DNA of 43,250 nucleotides, taken from assembly GCA_900317955.1 (NCBI GenBank), contig ONIP01000018.1:1-43250 (forward strand), read 5' to 3'. The stretch's first letter is position 1. Each line of letters opens with the position of its first letter. The stretch comes from an uncultured Bacteroidales bacterium (GTDB taxonomy: Bacteria; Bacteroidota; Bacteroidia; Bacteroidales; P3). The notes under the pieces were generated by a model. That model did not search any database. It was not told the DNA's origin and was given only the letters and a program-made list of their open reading frames with translations. The position numbers and the translations under genes were made by a program. Positions 16,046 through 25,511 of this stretch are shown piece after piece.

Positions 16046-17719
16046 TTAAAACGACGTTGTCAAACTGAATGTGAGTCCATTGCTGGCAGGAACCTGTCGG
16101 CACACCCCGCCAATGCACAGCAATCCTTCACGCTGCTTGCCATATCCCAACTGTAGTCGGGTTGCACCATGAGTATAGCCCACACTTACATTATAATAGT
16201 TCGCACCGTTACCGTCTTTGTATGCATACTGGTCACTCAAAGACACAAACCAGGCACTTGTGAAATTATATTCAACAAGCCCCATCAACCAGTCACCACA
16301 ACGTTTGTCATCTACGTCGGGACTATACTTGCTGTCACTCCCCATCCATTCAGCCTCAAATCTCAGCACATTTTTCTTATTCAACTTCCATGTCATATCG
16401 GCAACCACAACATGGTTATGATGCAAACTACCGCTATGCCCTTCCACCACAGGATTGAATATCTGATATCCATAGGTACATGTCAGCTTCACGTCCGAAC
16501 TAAGTTTCTTTGCCACTTCTAACGACATATCTGCATAATACAAGTCTCCCGTTTTGAACCACGAAGAAGTATAACCATCCGTACCCGCTCCACCTATAAC
16601 ATTCGTATCGAGGCCTGTAATCACAGCGCCGTTCACATGGATGTCGGTACCATACTTACCACCCAACAGGGTGCCTTTCTTTATCTTGTACATCACATCT
16701 CCCTGCAAACCCATCTCTCCTGTCGTCTGGGTAGCGTAAGGATACATCGTCAGGAAAGCATAGGTATGTTGCTTGGTAATGGCAGGTATATAGTTAATAT
16801 ATAACATCTCACCACCTTCGCTCCTCGACGATTTGAAGCACATATTGTCAGTACGCTTTGCCTGGATATTGGCACTAAAACCTTTTTGGGAATAGGTCGC
16901 GTTGACCATCAAGGCCTCTCCTTCACGATAGATATATGAATTCATAAGACTCGGGTCCTGACCTTTTCGAGCATACTCTGCCTGCAATCCCCAGTTCCCA
17001 TAGCTCATATCCAATCGCACTGAACCCGCTCCCACATTCTTCGGCAGGTTCAGCTTATATCCAGCCATTTGGGGCACCGCTATCATTTCTTCTGCTTCAT
17101 AACGACTCACAAAACCTGCCCCGAGTGTCATGCGGAGTTTGCTGTCCACCATACTCGTTATCACACTGTTCAGGTTGACCTCTCCGTCTATGCCTCGCAC
17201 AATTCCTTCCGTGTTATACTGCCAGAAATAACGTTGCATACCTGTCAAGGCTTTGATGGTAACACCATTCACCGGACGGAATGCAACATGAATACCTCTT
17301 AACGAATTGTCTAAACCCAGATAACGGTCTTCGTATGCGCGCAGTATCATGCCGCTGCCAAACTGGTCATAGAAATTACCAACTGTAACACTAATCAAAT
17401 CACTCTGATAACTGGCAAAATAATTTGCCACTCCCAAACCTTTATATCGGGCGTCAAATCCTAACATAGGATTCAAATAAGCCTCAAAACGCAACCCGGC
17501 ACTGAAATTACCATTCGTATAAAGAATGTCGGCCCGGCTGTTGCTTAGCAATCGCTCGTTCACATTAGTGGCACCAATCAATGAGTCAGCACTCGAAATC
17601 TGCCCGTCAAACTGTATATTGCCCGTAACCTGTCCGCCAAGCAACCCTTGAGCATATAACGACGGACCCACAAGCAACAAGCAGGCAGGCAGAAGAACTT
17701 TCTTTATATATGTCTTCAT
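16046..17719 (-). CDS. DUF6029 family outer membrane beta-barrel protein
   Basis: 557 residues with a signal peptide (about 1-23, cleavage near LYAQG). The rest consists of alternating amphipathic strands rich in Gly, Tyr and Asn and ends in Phe (FSLTTSF), as outer membrane barrels do. The motifs LLSNSRADILYTNGNFSAG, GNFYDQFGSGMILRAYEDR and DNSLRGIHVAFRP match the DUF6029 family of Bacteroidota. The function is unknown. The neighbours Omp28 and TlpA are thioredoxin-like, so the barrel may deliver or accept their substrates. It has no T9SS sorting domain. Confidence 0.85.
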   Translation of the reverse strand: MKTYIKKVLLPACLLLVGPSLYAQGLLGGQVTGNIQFDGQISSADSLIGATNVNERLLSNSRADILYTNGNFSAGLRFEAYLNPMLGFDARYKGLGVANYFASYQSDLISVTVGNFYDQFGSGMILRAYEDRYLGLDNSLRGIHVAFRPVNGVTIKALTGMQRYFWQYNTEGIVRGIDGEVNLNSVITSMVDSKLRMTLGAGFVSRYEAEEMIAVPQMAGYKLNLPKNVGAGSVRLDMSYGNWGLQAEYARKGQDPSLMNSYIYREGEALMVNATYSQKGFSANIQAKRTDNMCFKSSRSEGGEMLYINYIPAITKQHTYAFLTMYPYATQTTGEMGLQGDVMYKIKKGTLLGGKYGTDIHVNGAVITGLDTNVIGGAGTDGYTSSWFKTGDLYYADMSLEVAKKLSSDVKLTCTYGYQIFNPVVEGHSGSLHHNHVVVADMTWKLNKKNVLRFEAEWMGSDSKYSPDVDDKRCGDWLMGLVEYNFTSAWFVSLSDQYAYKDGNGANYYNVSVGYTHGATRLQLGYGKQREGLLCIGGVCRQVPASNGLTFSLTTSF

Positions 17720-17851
17720 AAATGTCTATTTTATAGTGTCCGAAAAAACTGCAACAGGGTTTCTACACTACCTATTTACTATCTCTAACCTCATCAATAT
17801 CCCAACCCAGTAACAGTTTATCTTCCACTGAATCTTGTATACAACTCTGTT

Positions 17852-18352
17852 TTACTTCTCAGCGGCGGCTTTTCTTACAGCCTCAAGCAGTTCTTCTTCG
17901 CTGCCTTCTACAAATGAGGTGTGCTGCCAAACGATTTCTCCTTTGCCGTTCACCACAAAGGTATGGGGCACGTTAACCACATTCATAGCGCGCTTGAAAT
18001 CTTGATTCTGGTCAATATACACTTCATAATCCCAGCCGTTTCCATCCACGTGAGGTTTCACACGCGATGCGCTGCGGGCATCATCTATTGATATTGCAAC
18101 CAACTTGACACCAGTCTCTTCTTGCCACTCTTCATACACTTCCTTAATCGTATTCAACTCACGATTGCAAGGTTTGCACCATGTTGCCCAAAAGCTAATA
18201 ATCATGGGTTTACCATCATTCTGGATTGCAGATGTCTGCACCGTAGTACCATCAAGTGCTTTAATGGTGATGTTCTGGGGCAGGGTGGCGTTTTGTGCCA
18301 TGGCCATAGCCGACAAGGCAATGCTGACCATTACTAAAAGAATTTTTTTCAT
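17852..18352 (-). CDS. TlpA-like periplasmic thiol-disulfide oxidoreductase
   Basis: 166 residues with a signal peptide ending near AMAQ (about 20). The thioredoxin fold is complete: ISFWATWCKPCNREL (active-site CxxC), VAISIDD, and the cis-Pro region NVVNVPHTFVVNGKGEIVW. TlpA/ResA proteins reduce or isomerise disulfides in secreted proteins. It leads the TlpA-DUF6029-Omp28 group. A tandem 18-20-bp repeat containing CAAATAATTGCGTT lies just upstream (about 18393-18426), in the leader or promoter region, with no clear -7 box. Confidence 0.9.
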   Translation of the reverse strand: MKKILLVMVSIALSAMAMAQNATLPQNITIKALDGTTVQTSAIQNDGKPMIISFWATWCKPCNRELNTIKEVYEEWQEETGVKLVAISIDDARSASRVKPHVDGNGWDYEVYIDQNQDFKRAMNVVNVPHTFVVNGKGEIVWQHTSFVEGSEEELLEAVRKAAAEK

Positions 18353-18442
18353 AGTTTTTAATTTTATTATTTATATTTTGTATTTCTTTCGTTCAAATAA
18401 TTGCGTTCTTTCAAATAATTGCGTTGCGTACCCCCTCATCCC

Positions 18443-19258
18443 TCATCGCTCTATTTTCAACTCCAGCATGGCCTTCAACGCTGTTTTGGCATCTGAATCC
18501 GGCAACTGTTCCAACAGCCCCTCGGCTTTCACCAAATGTTCTTCTATAACTTCTTTCATATCCACATCCTCCGGCAGATGAATATCGTGCATATTTCCTT
18601 CATCAGCCATGTCGTCACGCATCTGGAATACCAACCCGTATTCATATCCAAAATCACGCAGCAACGCTCTATAAGGATGTTCCTTGTCCACATTCTCGCC
18701 CAATGACACTGCTCCAAGTTCACAACATGCCGACATCAACGACGCAGTCTTCCCTCCTATCACTTCCAGATAGGTCTCCTTCGATGTACCCCCACTTTTA
18801 GTCCAATACAACTGGTCCAACTCCCCTTGGCACATGGTCATTACTGTCTTCGCCACAATCTCCGACGCGCTCCGACTTCCAACCTGTTGCAATACAGCCA
18901 TGCACTGCGCCAGATAATAATCTCCGCACAACACTGCTACCTGGTTTCCCCAGTGTCCTCTTACCGATGCCTTCCCCCTCCGTTCTTCCGACTCATCTAC
19001 TACATCGTCATGCATCAACGTAGAATTGTGCAACAACTCCATCGCTGCAGCCAGCAGACTGTGGCCTTGGGTCAAATGCCCACAGGCCTTGGCCGAAAGC
19101 AAAACCAACATCGGCCGCAATTGCTTGCCCGGCGTACAGTTTAGGTAGTCTTCAACCTCGGCCAGCAATCCACTTCTCCCCGATGTCCTGCGTTCTAATT
19201 CCTCCTTGAACTCCAGGTACGGATTTTGTATTATATTTATTATCTCTTCTATTTTCAT
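18443..19258 (-). CDS. Polyprenyl synthetase (isoprenyl diphosphate synthase)
   Basis: 271 residues. First Asp-rich motif DDVVD (84-88), preceded by GKQLRPMLVLL. The second motif DDMAD (215-219) deviates from DDILD but keeps the three metal-binding Asp. The enzyme condenses isopentenyl diphosphate with allylic diphosphates to make the chains for menaquinone or undecaprenyl lipids; chain length cannot be set with confidence. It is shorter than the ~325-residue octaprenyl type and has an acidic C-terminal tail. It lies 26 bp after the thioesterase gene in the dapA-thioesterase run. Confidence 0.88.
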   Translation of the reverse strand: MKIEEIINIIQNPYLEFKEELERRTSGRSGLLAEVEDYLNCTPGKQLRPMLVLLSAKACGHLTQGHSLLAAAMELLHNSTLMHDDVVDESEERRGKASVRGHWGNQVAVLCGDYYLAQCMAVLQQVGSRSASEIVAKTVMTMCQGELDQLYWTKSGGTSKETYLEVIGGKTASLMSACCELGAVSLGENVDKEHPYRALLRDFGYEYGLVFQMRDDMADEGNMHDIHLPEDVDMKEVIEEHLVKAEGLLEQLPDSDAKTALKAMLELKIER

Positions 19259-19284
19259 AATTTGCGGTGAAACCCGCTACATTT

Positions 19285-19728
19285 CTATTTATTAACACGG
19301 GCTCCGGAGGTAGTAACCAACGCCACACCATTACCCAACCCGTCTCTAATCATTATTTGATATACACAATACCCTCTCCCCTGTCTTACACATTCTGCAT
19401 CTGCTTCAACATGTTCGTCCTTGGGTTGCGCTAAATACTGTATGTTGCTACTAAGCGACACCCATGCCAACCCTTCCCCTTTGGCTAAGCACTCACTGTT
19501 GGCTGCGGCGGCAAAAGCCAAATCTGCCAAAGTGAACAACACTCCCCCCATCACCCCTCCTACAGCATTGCGATGTTCAGCTTTCAGATCCACACTGCAC
19601 AATGCACTACCTTTCCCCTTTCCTTCTTCCTCCAAATATTCCACCCGCTCTATCTTCACCCCCGTAACCTCCATGGCATACAGGTCTTGGGAAAATACTT
19701 GCTGCGCCTTACGCGTTAAGTCCATCAT
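19285..19728 (-). CDS. PaaI-like hotdog-fold acyl-CoA thioesterase
   Basis: 147 residues. HRNAVGGVMGGVLFTLADLAFAAAAN is the PaaI/4HBT core, with Gly-Gly and an acidic residue (Asp in TLAD) at the usual catalytic helix. The C-terminal strands follow (AWVSLSSNIQYLAQP, GRGYCVYQIMIRDGLGNGVALV). It hydrolyses an acyl-CoA thioester of unknown chain. It overlaps the 3' end of dapA by 20 bp, so translation is coupled to dapA, although no biochemical link is evident. Confidence 0.85.
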   Translation of the reverse strand: MMDLTRKAQQVFSQDLYAMEVTGVKIERVEYLEEEGKGKGSALCSVDLKAEHRNAVGGVMGGVLFTLADLAFAAAANSECLAKGEGLAWVSLSSNIQYLAQPKDEHVEADAECVRQGRGYCVYQIMIRDGLGNGVALVTTSGARVNK

Positions 19729-20605
19729 ACAACGACGATAATTTATTGTACAACGGCTTGCTAACCTTCACCAACGGCAACCTCAGCGTATTGCCTATCA
19801 TTCCTTCTATCTCCAACAATGCCTTGATGCCAGAAGGATTGCCTTCTTCAAAAATGGCATTCATCAACGGCAGCAACTTATTATGCAAAGGCAACGCTTT
19901 TTTCACATCACCTTTCAATGCATATTTTACCATTGTCGACATCTCCTTCGGCAACGCATTTGCCATAACCGATATCACACCTTCAGCCCCACACATTATC
20001 ATTGGGTATGTCAGCGCATCATCGCCAGAGATGACACTAAAACCTTCCGGCTTGCTACGCAATATCTGCATCACTTGTTGCAAATTGCCCGAGGCCTCTT
20101 TTATTCCCTTGATATTAGGGCATTCGTTGGCGAGCAATAACGTCGTCTCAGCTGTAATGTTAACGCCCGTACGTCCTGGAACATTATAAATGATCACAGG
20201 CACGGGAGAAGCATCGGCCACCTGTCTAAAATGCTGTGCCAATCCTCTCTGGTTTGGCTTGTTATAATAGGGTGCTACCGACAGGATGCCACTGATTCCG
20301 TCAAAATTGGTATTTGCAATGGCATCTGTCACAGCCAACGTGTTGTTTCCCCCCATGCCAAGCATGATAGGGCAACGTCCACCCACACTTTCTACTATGA
20401 AGTCTTGTAGTGCATGACGTTCTGTCTCTGTCATAGTAGCAGCCTCACTGGTGGTGCCAAGTGCAACCATATAGTCTACTCCATTGGCTATCAAATTGTC
20501 AATCAACTTTCCCAATTTACTAAAATCAATGGTCTCCTGCTTACGGAACGGCGTAACCAACGCCACCCCGGTTCCTACAAAAACATTTTTCATACTATTC
20601 TTCAT
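19709..20605 (-). CDS. dapA: 4-hydroxy-tetrahydrodipicolinate synthase
   Basis: 298 residues, full length; a start at the next ATG (20593, MKNVFVGTGVALVTPF) is equally possible. GTTSEAATMT holds the catalytic Thr (51-52), IIYNVPGRTG the Tyr140, and IKGIKEASG the Schiff-base Lys169, all in DapA order. It condenses pyruvate with aspartate semialdehyde, the first step to diaminopimelate and lysine. It starts a cluster with the thioesterase and polyprenyl synthase genes and lies 113 bp downstream of DUF6913, a gap with no clear promoter. Confidence 0.96.
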   Translation of the reverse strand: MKNSMKNVFVGTGVALVTPFRKQETIDFSKLGKLIDNLIANGVDYMVALGTTSEAATMTETERHALQDFIVESVGGRCPIMLGMGGNNTLAVTDAIANTNFDGISGILSVAPYYNKPNQRGLAQHFRQVADASPVPVIIYNVPGRTGVNITAETTLLLANECPNIKGIKEASGNLQQVMQILRSKPEGFSVISGDDALTYPMIMCGAEGVISVMANALPKEMSTMVKYALKGDVKKALPLHNKLLPLMNAIFEEGNPSGIKALLEIEGMIGNTLRLPLVKVSKPLYNKLSSLYDGLNA

Positions 20606-20718
20606 CTTTTCAAATTATTATTTATCGCCATTTGCATTGTGTCTTCACAAACTACGTATGTCCATTCTTTTTTATCGCAATTGACTACGAGCCTTCGTCA
20701 CCAATGCCATATTCTATT

Positions 20719-21249
20719 TCATTTCCTTATATTCCTTAAATATTCAATTATGTCATTTAAATACTTCCCCATTTCAAACGGACCTTTCCCAAGTATCATC
20801 AAATCATATATCCGCCAGTATCCTTTGCCGTTGGGACTGAACGAGTTCGCCTCAGGTGGCTCTCCTCCATACCCCACACGCAAAGTAGACGAGGTATTCA
20901 ACGTGACAAAAGGACCGTATATTTCATCTCCTAACGTAGTATCAACCAACACGTCATAATGATAGCTTGTAAAAAGCTGCATATCCTCCCGTTTAGGCAA
21001 ACCATATTTGTCCACATGCCCTTCCATCTCGTTGGGTTGCTCTATCACCCACACTCTTATTCCCCGTTGATCCATGTCATGCGAAAAGATAGTCAACGTC
21101 TCACGCTCACGTTCACTCAACCCACTAGCTATTATCCCCACGCTTTTCACCTTGTCAAGATGCATGATTCGACAACGATGAGGCCGCGCTTCCAACTGCT
21201 GCATCATCGCCAACCGGTGCTGTTCTTTTATTCTGTCTACTACATTCAT
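20719..21249 (-). CDS. DUF6913 family protein
   Basis: 176 residues, cytoplasmic. The SVGIIASGLSERERETLTIFSHDMDQRG pattern, an EQPNEMEGH segment and DVLVDTTLGDEIYGPFVTLNTSSTLRVGYGG match the small Bacteroidota family now called DUF6913, which often sits next to dapA. The fold looks like a mixed alpha/beta nucleotide-binding-like domain, but no catalytic motif is certain. It lies 22 bp past the RNase HII gene on the same strand. The family name is from memory and would need a profile search. Confidence 0.65.
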   Translation of the reverse strand: MNVVDRIKEQHRLAMMQQLEARPHRCRIMHLDKVKSVGIIASGLSERERETLTIFSHDMDQRGIRVWVIEQPNEMEGHVDKYGLPKREDMQLFTSYHYDVLVDTTLGDEIYGPFVTLNTSSTLRVGYGGEPPEANSFSPNGKGYWRIYDLMILGKGPFEMGKYLNDIIEYLRNIRK

Positions 21250-21271
21250 CTTGCTATCATTTCAACGCTTG

Positions 21272-21856
21272 TCACACTTCTTTCTTCAACTTAAAACTCT
21301 TCCTGTGAAGTGGCGAGGGTCCCTCTTTTTGCAGAGCTGCGTAATGGGCTGCTGTGGGGTAACCTTTATTCCGGTCCCATCCGTAACAAGGATACGCTTT
21401 GTGCAGGTCATTCATATAGTCGTCCCTGTAAGTCTTGGCCAATATTGAGGCCGCAGCAATCGACATATATTTCCCATCTCCCTTCACTATCGTATAATAG
21501 GGTATCAAACCTTCGTTATAGAACCGGTTGCCGTCTATCAGCAACAGCTCGGGCACAACACTCAACTTCTCAACAGCCAAGTTCATAGCATGCATCGATG
21601 CCCTCAATATATTTCGTTTGTCTATTTCTTCTGCATCCACCTGCGCAACTGCCCAGGCTACCGCATCTCGTTCTATATCTTCTCGCAGACGGTAACGCTC
21701 TCGTTCTGTCAATTTCTTTGAGTCATTCAATCCCTCATGCTTATACCCCTTGGGCAACACCACTGCAGCAGCAAATACGGCTCCGGCAAGACTTCCTCGT
21801 CCCGCCTCATCGCATCCGCATTCTATCAAATCAGGAGTATATTCGCTCTTCAACAT
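21272..21856 (-). CDS. rnhB: Ribonuclease HII
   Basis: 194 residues. GCDEAGRGSLAGAVFAAAVVLP has the catalytic Asp-Glu pair, LNDSKKL the substrate-binding Ser-Lys, and LLIDGN and SIAAASILAKTYRD the remaining acidic and Ala-rich motifs. It cleaves the RNA strand of RNA-DNA hybrids and removes single ribonucleotides from DNA. It sits 17 bp after the DUF6427 gene in the same minus-strand run. Complete, with no anomaly. Confidence 0.96.
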   Translation of the reverse strand: MLKSEYTPDLIECGCDEAGRGSLAGAVFAAAVVLPKGYKHEGLNDSKKLTERERYRLREDIERDAVAWAVAQVDAEEIDKRNILRASMHAMNLAVEKLSVVPELLLIDGNRFYNEGLIPYYTIVKGDGKYMSIAAASILAKTYRDDYMNDLHKAYPCYGWDRNKGYPTAAHYAALQKEGPSPLHRKSFKLKKEV

Positions 21857-21873
21857 CTCACTTTCTTTCTATA

Positions 21874-22836
21874 TTATATCACCCAGTTAACAACGGCAAA
21901 CAACAACACCGTCACCACAAACACTGCATTCATTCCGAATTCTTTTCGGCGCGGCTCTGCTAATAGCATGCCAGTACAACACGCAAACGGCACTGACAAT
22001 GCCTGCATATCCACTGGCCAAATTCCCGTATAGGCCGAATGCAACACTCCGCCCACGGCAAATAATAGTACCGTCGTCACATTCCGGTTCCAACTCAAGG
22101 AATGACTCTGTCCTCCGCCTGCGACATACAACACGCCCCACAACAACAGTATCACGAACACCCCGCTTATCACTCCGCTGGCCAAACCTCCTCTGGCATG
22201 CCAACTATAATCTCTCAAGGCATACACGAGGAGATAATTACGATAGAACAACTCGTCACACACAAAATAATAGGTCTCAATCAAAATAAATGGGGCTGCC
22301 AAGCCCAGCACCAGCATCGTCCAGTCTCTCCATCCGTATAGGCTATGGCTGAACATGCAAGCCACCAACGGTATCACCATCACCGCCATCGTAGGACATA
22401 ACAGAATTGCCATTCCAATACTCGCCGAGGCTCCAAAGATTTTGTCAATACTAACCGTAACCTGGCTTCCCATCAAGAAAAAGCATTGCAGCCCGAGCAG
22501 CACAAACAGCATCCCCACCATCATGGGTGTCAACGTAAGTGTACCTGAACTCATCGCCACAACATACAGCAGCAACGGCAACAGCGTACTCTGTGTAATA
22601 AGTCTGTGCTGGTACATTATGCTGTTCAGCAGCACACCTTCTCCTATCACCAACAACCACGCCACTATCGCTGCCACCCGCGGGCTCATCAATCCCGTTA
22701 TCCAGTAAAACAAACTGCCGCCGCCTTCTGGGAAATCCCCAACAGGATTCACCCATGCTTTTGACCACATCACTATCGACACGACCAAAATAACCACTAT
22801 CTGGAACACCACATTATTTCGAAAAATCTTCAGCAC
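21874..22836 (-). CDS. DUF6427 family integral membrane protein
   Basis: 320 residues with about ten hydrophobic segments. Starts FRNNVVFQIVVILVVSIVMWSKAWVNP and keeps the PLVACMFSHSLYGWRDW region characteristic of this Bacteroidota-only family. The function is unknown. Placement beside rnhB suggests a conserved housekeeping cluster rather than an accessory gene. The sequence has no signal peptide cleavage site and no soluble domain. Confidence 0.7.
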   Translation of the reverse strand: MLKIFRNNVVFQIVVILVVSIVMWSKAWVNPVGDFPEGGGSLFYWITGLMSPRVAAIVAWLLVIGEGVLLNSIMYQHRLITQSTLLPLLLYVVAMSSGTLTLTPMMVGMLFVLLGLQCFFLMGSQVTVSIDKIFGASASIGMAILLCPTMAVMVIPLVACMFSHSLYGWRDWTMLVLGLAAPFILIETYYFVCDELFYRNYLLVYALRDYSWHARGGLASGVISGVFVILLLWGVLYVAGGGQSHSLSWNRNVTTVLLFAVGGVLHSAYTGIWPVDMQALSVPFACCTGMLLAEPRRKEFGMNAVFVVTVLLFAVVNWVI

Positions 22837-22883
22837 GGCGACTTTTTCTATTGAAGTTGTAAACGCTTATTTTTTTTCGTTGG

Positions 22884-25028
22884 CTATTTCACAACCAATC
22901 GGGCTGTTCTAGCTCCATTTTTCACCACATACACACCTGCCGTCAGCGTCGAAACGTCAATTCTGCCATCCATCACAATTTCCTGACTCATCACACACTG
23001 ACCATTCATCGAATAAATCTGTACAGTCTCAGGTGTGTGGCGTCCTGTCAATATCGTCACAACCCCGCTTGCAGGATTGGGATATACTTGCAACGACTTG
23101 GCAAACCACTCTTCATCGGCCTCGCGAATATCTACTCGAGCCAAAGCCTCATTCACTGCTGCCAACGCATCTGCCTTGCCCCAACCCCACATGTCACTCA
23201 CACTGTCAGCAGCATGCAACTCACCTGTGCGCACGTCGTTACGTGCTGTTAAACGGAGTATGTCACGAACTTGTTTGGGTGTAAGATTGTTGTTGGCCTC
23301 AAGCATCAAAGCCACAATACCAGTTACGGCAGGACCCGACATCGAGGTTCCTGACATCTTGGCCCATATATAGTCTTTACTGGCATATCTGAATGTCATC
23401 TCTGGTTGATAGTAATCAGTAGTATAACTGCTTATGGACGAAATAACATTCACTCCAGGTGCTGACACGTCTGGTTTGCGTCGTCCGTCAATCAGCGGTC
23501 CTTTGCTCGAAAAAGATGCAAGATATCCAGGCTCTATACCATCTGCATTATGGGCGGCAACGGCTATACATCCTTCTGCACATGCGGGTTCTCCTATGCC
23601 ATAAGCATTATCTCCGGCAGTGTACTCTACCATATTGCCACGCGAGAAAGAGGTTCCCATATTTCCTGCTCCATTGGCAAGATTGCAGATATTCCAAGCA
23701 TGCACCATTCCTTCATCAGCAACAATGTGTATATGTATCGCATAATAACGTTGTTTGTCAACGTTCAACAGCACATGGGGTCGGTTGTTAAAGATATTGG
23801 CTGTCTCTACAACAAGGTCAAAATGCAGACTGTCACCATTCTGGGCCACAAGAGAGCTGTCTAAATAGAATGTCCCTTCTTCTGTGTTCACCCATGGCAG
23901 ACATACAGAGTCTGTCTCGCTCACCATGGCAAACGACATCTTGAACGACTTGCCAGGCTCTCCCCATATCGGGATGGCCTGTCCTATCGACTGAGAGCCA
24001 TAATAGGAAGCTATCGTGCGCAACGTGTCCTGCTGTCCCGACACAAAATTATGCGACACGTGGAAGTTGTCGTCTCCACAGTTTCCGCCACTGGTGACAA
24101 AAACAATACCACTGTCTGCCCAGTTGTTTATGGCCTGGCTTGCAAGCGAAGTACCGTCTATGGGTCCCAGCGTATACATTCCCCAGCTATTATTCACCAC
24201 CAAGCGCTTCCCCTCTTCTCTTGCTACATTCTTCATCCAGCCCACGGCATCAATCCACGAACCTAAATCAAGATAAAAAGAAGCAAAGAGCAAATTGGCA
24301 TAGGGAGCCTGACCTGTATAGTTTCCGTCTATGCCACGGCCGGCAGCAATGCCCGCCACATGGGTCCCGTGGGTGCCATAGCCATAGAGGCCCGACGTGT
24401 CGCCTTCTGCTCTGAGCAAAGCGCTACGACCTACATGCTCGGTACCGTAATCAAAACCTTCTGGAGCCGGACCTGAGAGTTTGAACTGATCCCATGCCCG
24501 CAGCAAACGTCGGTTCGATTCTCCATTATTGTTGAAATTGGGATGCTTGTAATCGAATCCCCAGTCCGTAATTCCTATCAATACATCCTTGCCCGTGTAA
24601 GCCTGTGGCAATCCAAGTCCTTGCTGCACACTGTCAGTACGCGTGTCTTTACGCGTCCTGTTCATCGTTGGCTGCACCCGCTCCGAAAGACAATACTGCA
24701 AGATTGAAGGATTCGCATCCAAAATATCTATCTTGTCAATAGGCACTCTCAACGTTACAATATCGCCAGCCATGGCTCCAACAGTGATTCCATACTCGGC
24801 CAAGCGTCGCGCATCAAAGCCTCTGCCAACCTTGGCTATCAACTTCACTTCACCATCTTTCCCTACTGCCACGGTGTTCTTCTGCCATTCTGAACGCTGG
24901 CCATTGCGCATCTGTTGCAGCCTTACTTTCGTTATAGCTTCGCTCTTGCTTTGCCCTGACAAAGGAACTCTCTGCCCAAAAACTTGTGTTGATAACAGCA
25001 CTGCTGCAAGTATAACAATCTTTCGCAT
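22884..25028 (-). CDS. Secreted S8 (subtilisin-like) serine peptidase with type IX sorting domain
   Basis: 714 residues with a signal peptide (about 1-19). The catalytic triad is intact: Asp155 (GITDWGFDY), His220 (GTHGTHVAG) and Ser562 (KMSGTSMSGP), with the oxyanion Asn region TSGGNCGDD. A C-terminal type A sorting domain (from LQVYPNPASGVVTILTG to the terminal VYVVKNGARTARLVVK) directs type IX secretion. The N-terminal ~120 residues look like an inhibitor-like propeptide. It probably degrades extracellular or host proteins. Its promoter lies in the divergent region shared with korAB. Confidence 0.92.
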   Translation of the reverse strand: MRKIVILAAVLLSTQVFGQRVPLSGQSKSEAITKVRLQQMRNGQRSEWQKNTVAVGKDGEVKLIAKVGRGFDARRLAEYGITVGAMAGDIVTLRVPIDKIDILDANPSILQYCLSERVQPTMNRTRKDTRTDSVQQGLGLPQAYTGKDVLIGITDWGFDYKHPNFNNNGESNRRLLRAWDQFKLSGPAPEGFDYGTEHVGRSALLRAEGDTSGLYGYGTHGTHVAGIAAGRGIDGNYTGQAPYANLLFASFYLDLGSWIDAVGWMKNVAREEGKRLVVNNSWGMYTLGPIDGTSLASQAINNWADSGIVFVTSGGNCGDDNFHVSHNFVSGQQDTLRTIASYYGSQSIGQAIPIWGEPGKSFKMSFAMVSETDSVCLPWVNTEEGTFYLDSSLVAQNGDSLHFDLVVETANIFNNRPHVLLNVDKQRYYAIHIHIVADEGMVHAWNICNLANGAGNMGTSFSRGNMVEYTAGDNAYGIGEPACAEGCIAVAAHNADGIEPGYLASFSSKGPLIDGRRKPDVSAPGVNVISSISSYTTDYYQPEMTFRYASKDYIWAKMSGTSMSGPAVTGIVALMLEANNNLTPKQVRDILRLTARNDVRTGELHAADSVSDMWGWGKADALAAVNEALARVDIREADEEWFAKSLQVYPNPASGVVTILTGRHTPETVQIYSMNGQCVMSQEIVMDGRIDVSTLTAGVYVVKNGARTARLVVK

Positions 25029-25099
25029 AACGTGATAAATTAATAACTATTTTTCATTTTTTTATAACAGCCCGAAATGCCCAGGCCACATTTTTTTTG

Positions 25100-25107
25100 C
25101 AAAGGTA
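25100..25107 (-). promoter_or_regulatory. -7 box of the S8 protease gene
   Basis: TACCTTTG on the minus strand matches TAnnTTTG, about 70 bp before the ATG at 25028. It sits in a run of T on both sides, and the -33 element is not clear. Confidence 0.6.
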
Positions 25108-25461
25108 CAAAAAAAAAATCATCCATGCGCTTTTTATTCAAAAAAACCGACTTTTTTAGCACTGCTTATACATTGTCTCAACCAAATCGAAGCAACTCCA
25201 CCCCCATCATCCTTTTGTCACACCTATCATCCTCCACTTCTGCTAACTTTTCTACCAATAGCCACACCCAACACCTAACGACCTCTCTCAAAAAAAAGGA
25301 CTCCATTCCGTCATCTACCCTCTTTCAAAAAAATTTATATAATAAATAATCAACCGTTAATTATAGTGTAACACATTATAATTTTGCGCGTTGCAAAAAT
25401 ATCAACAAACAACGTTTTTTTTTCTTTTTAATTGAGTTAGTGTAATGTGGATATTTTTTTG

Positions 25462-25469
25462 TATCTTTG
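25462..25469 (+). promoter_or_regulatory. -7 box of korAB
   Basis: TATCTTTG matches TAnnTTTG, 42 bp before the korA ATG. TTAG lies 21 bp upstream as a weak -33 element. This predicts a leader of about 35 nt. Confidence 0.65.
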
Positions 25470-25511
25470 CAGTCTCAAATTTTATGCATTGTTAATCTAA
25501 TTCATTAAAAA

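Larger units (their letters stand above)
25029..25511. other. AT-rich divergent intergenic region
   Basis: This gap separates the S8 protease (minus) from korA (plus). It holds the two promoters listed separately and a second weak plus-strand TAATTTTG at 25379-25386. A 90-codon plus-strand frame at 25077-25349 consists of Ser/Thr/Lys-rich low-complexity text and starts on the antisense of the promoter, so it is not called. Nothing else is seen. Confidence 0.6.
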
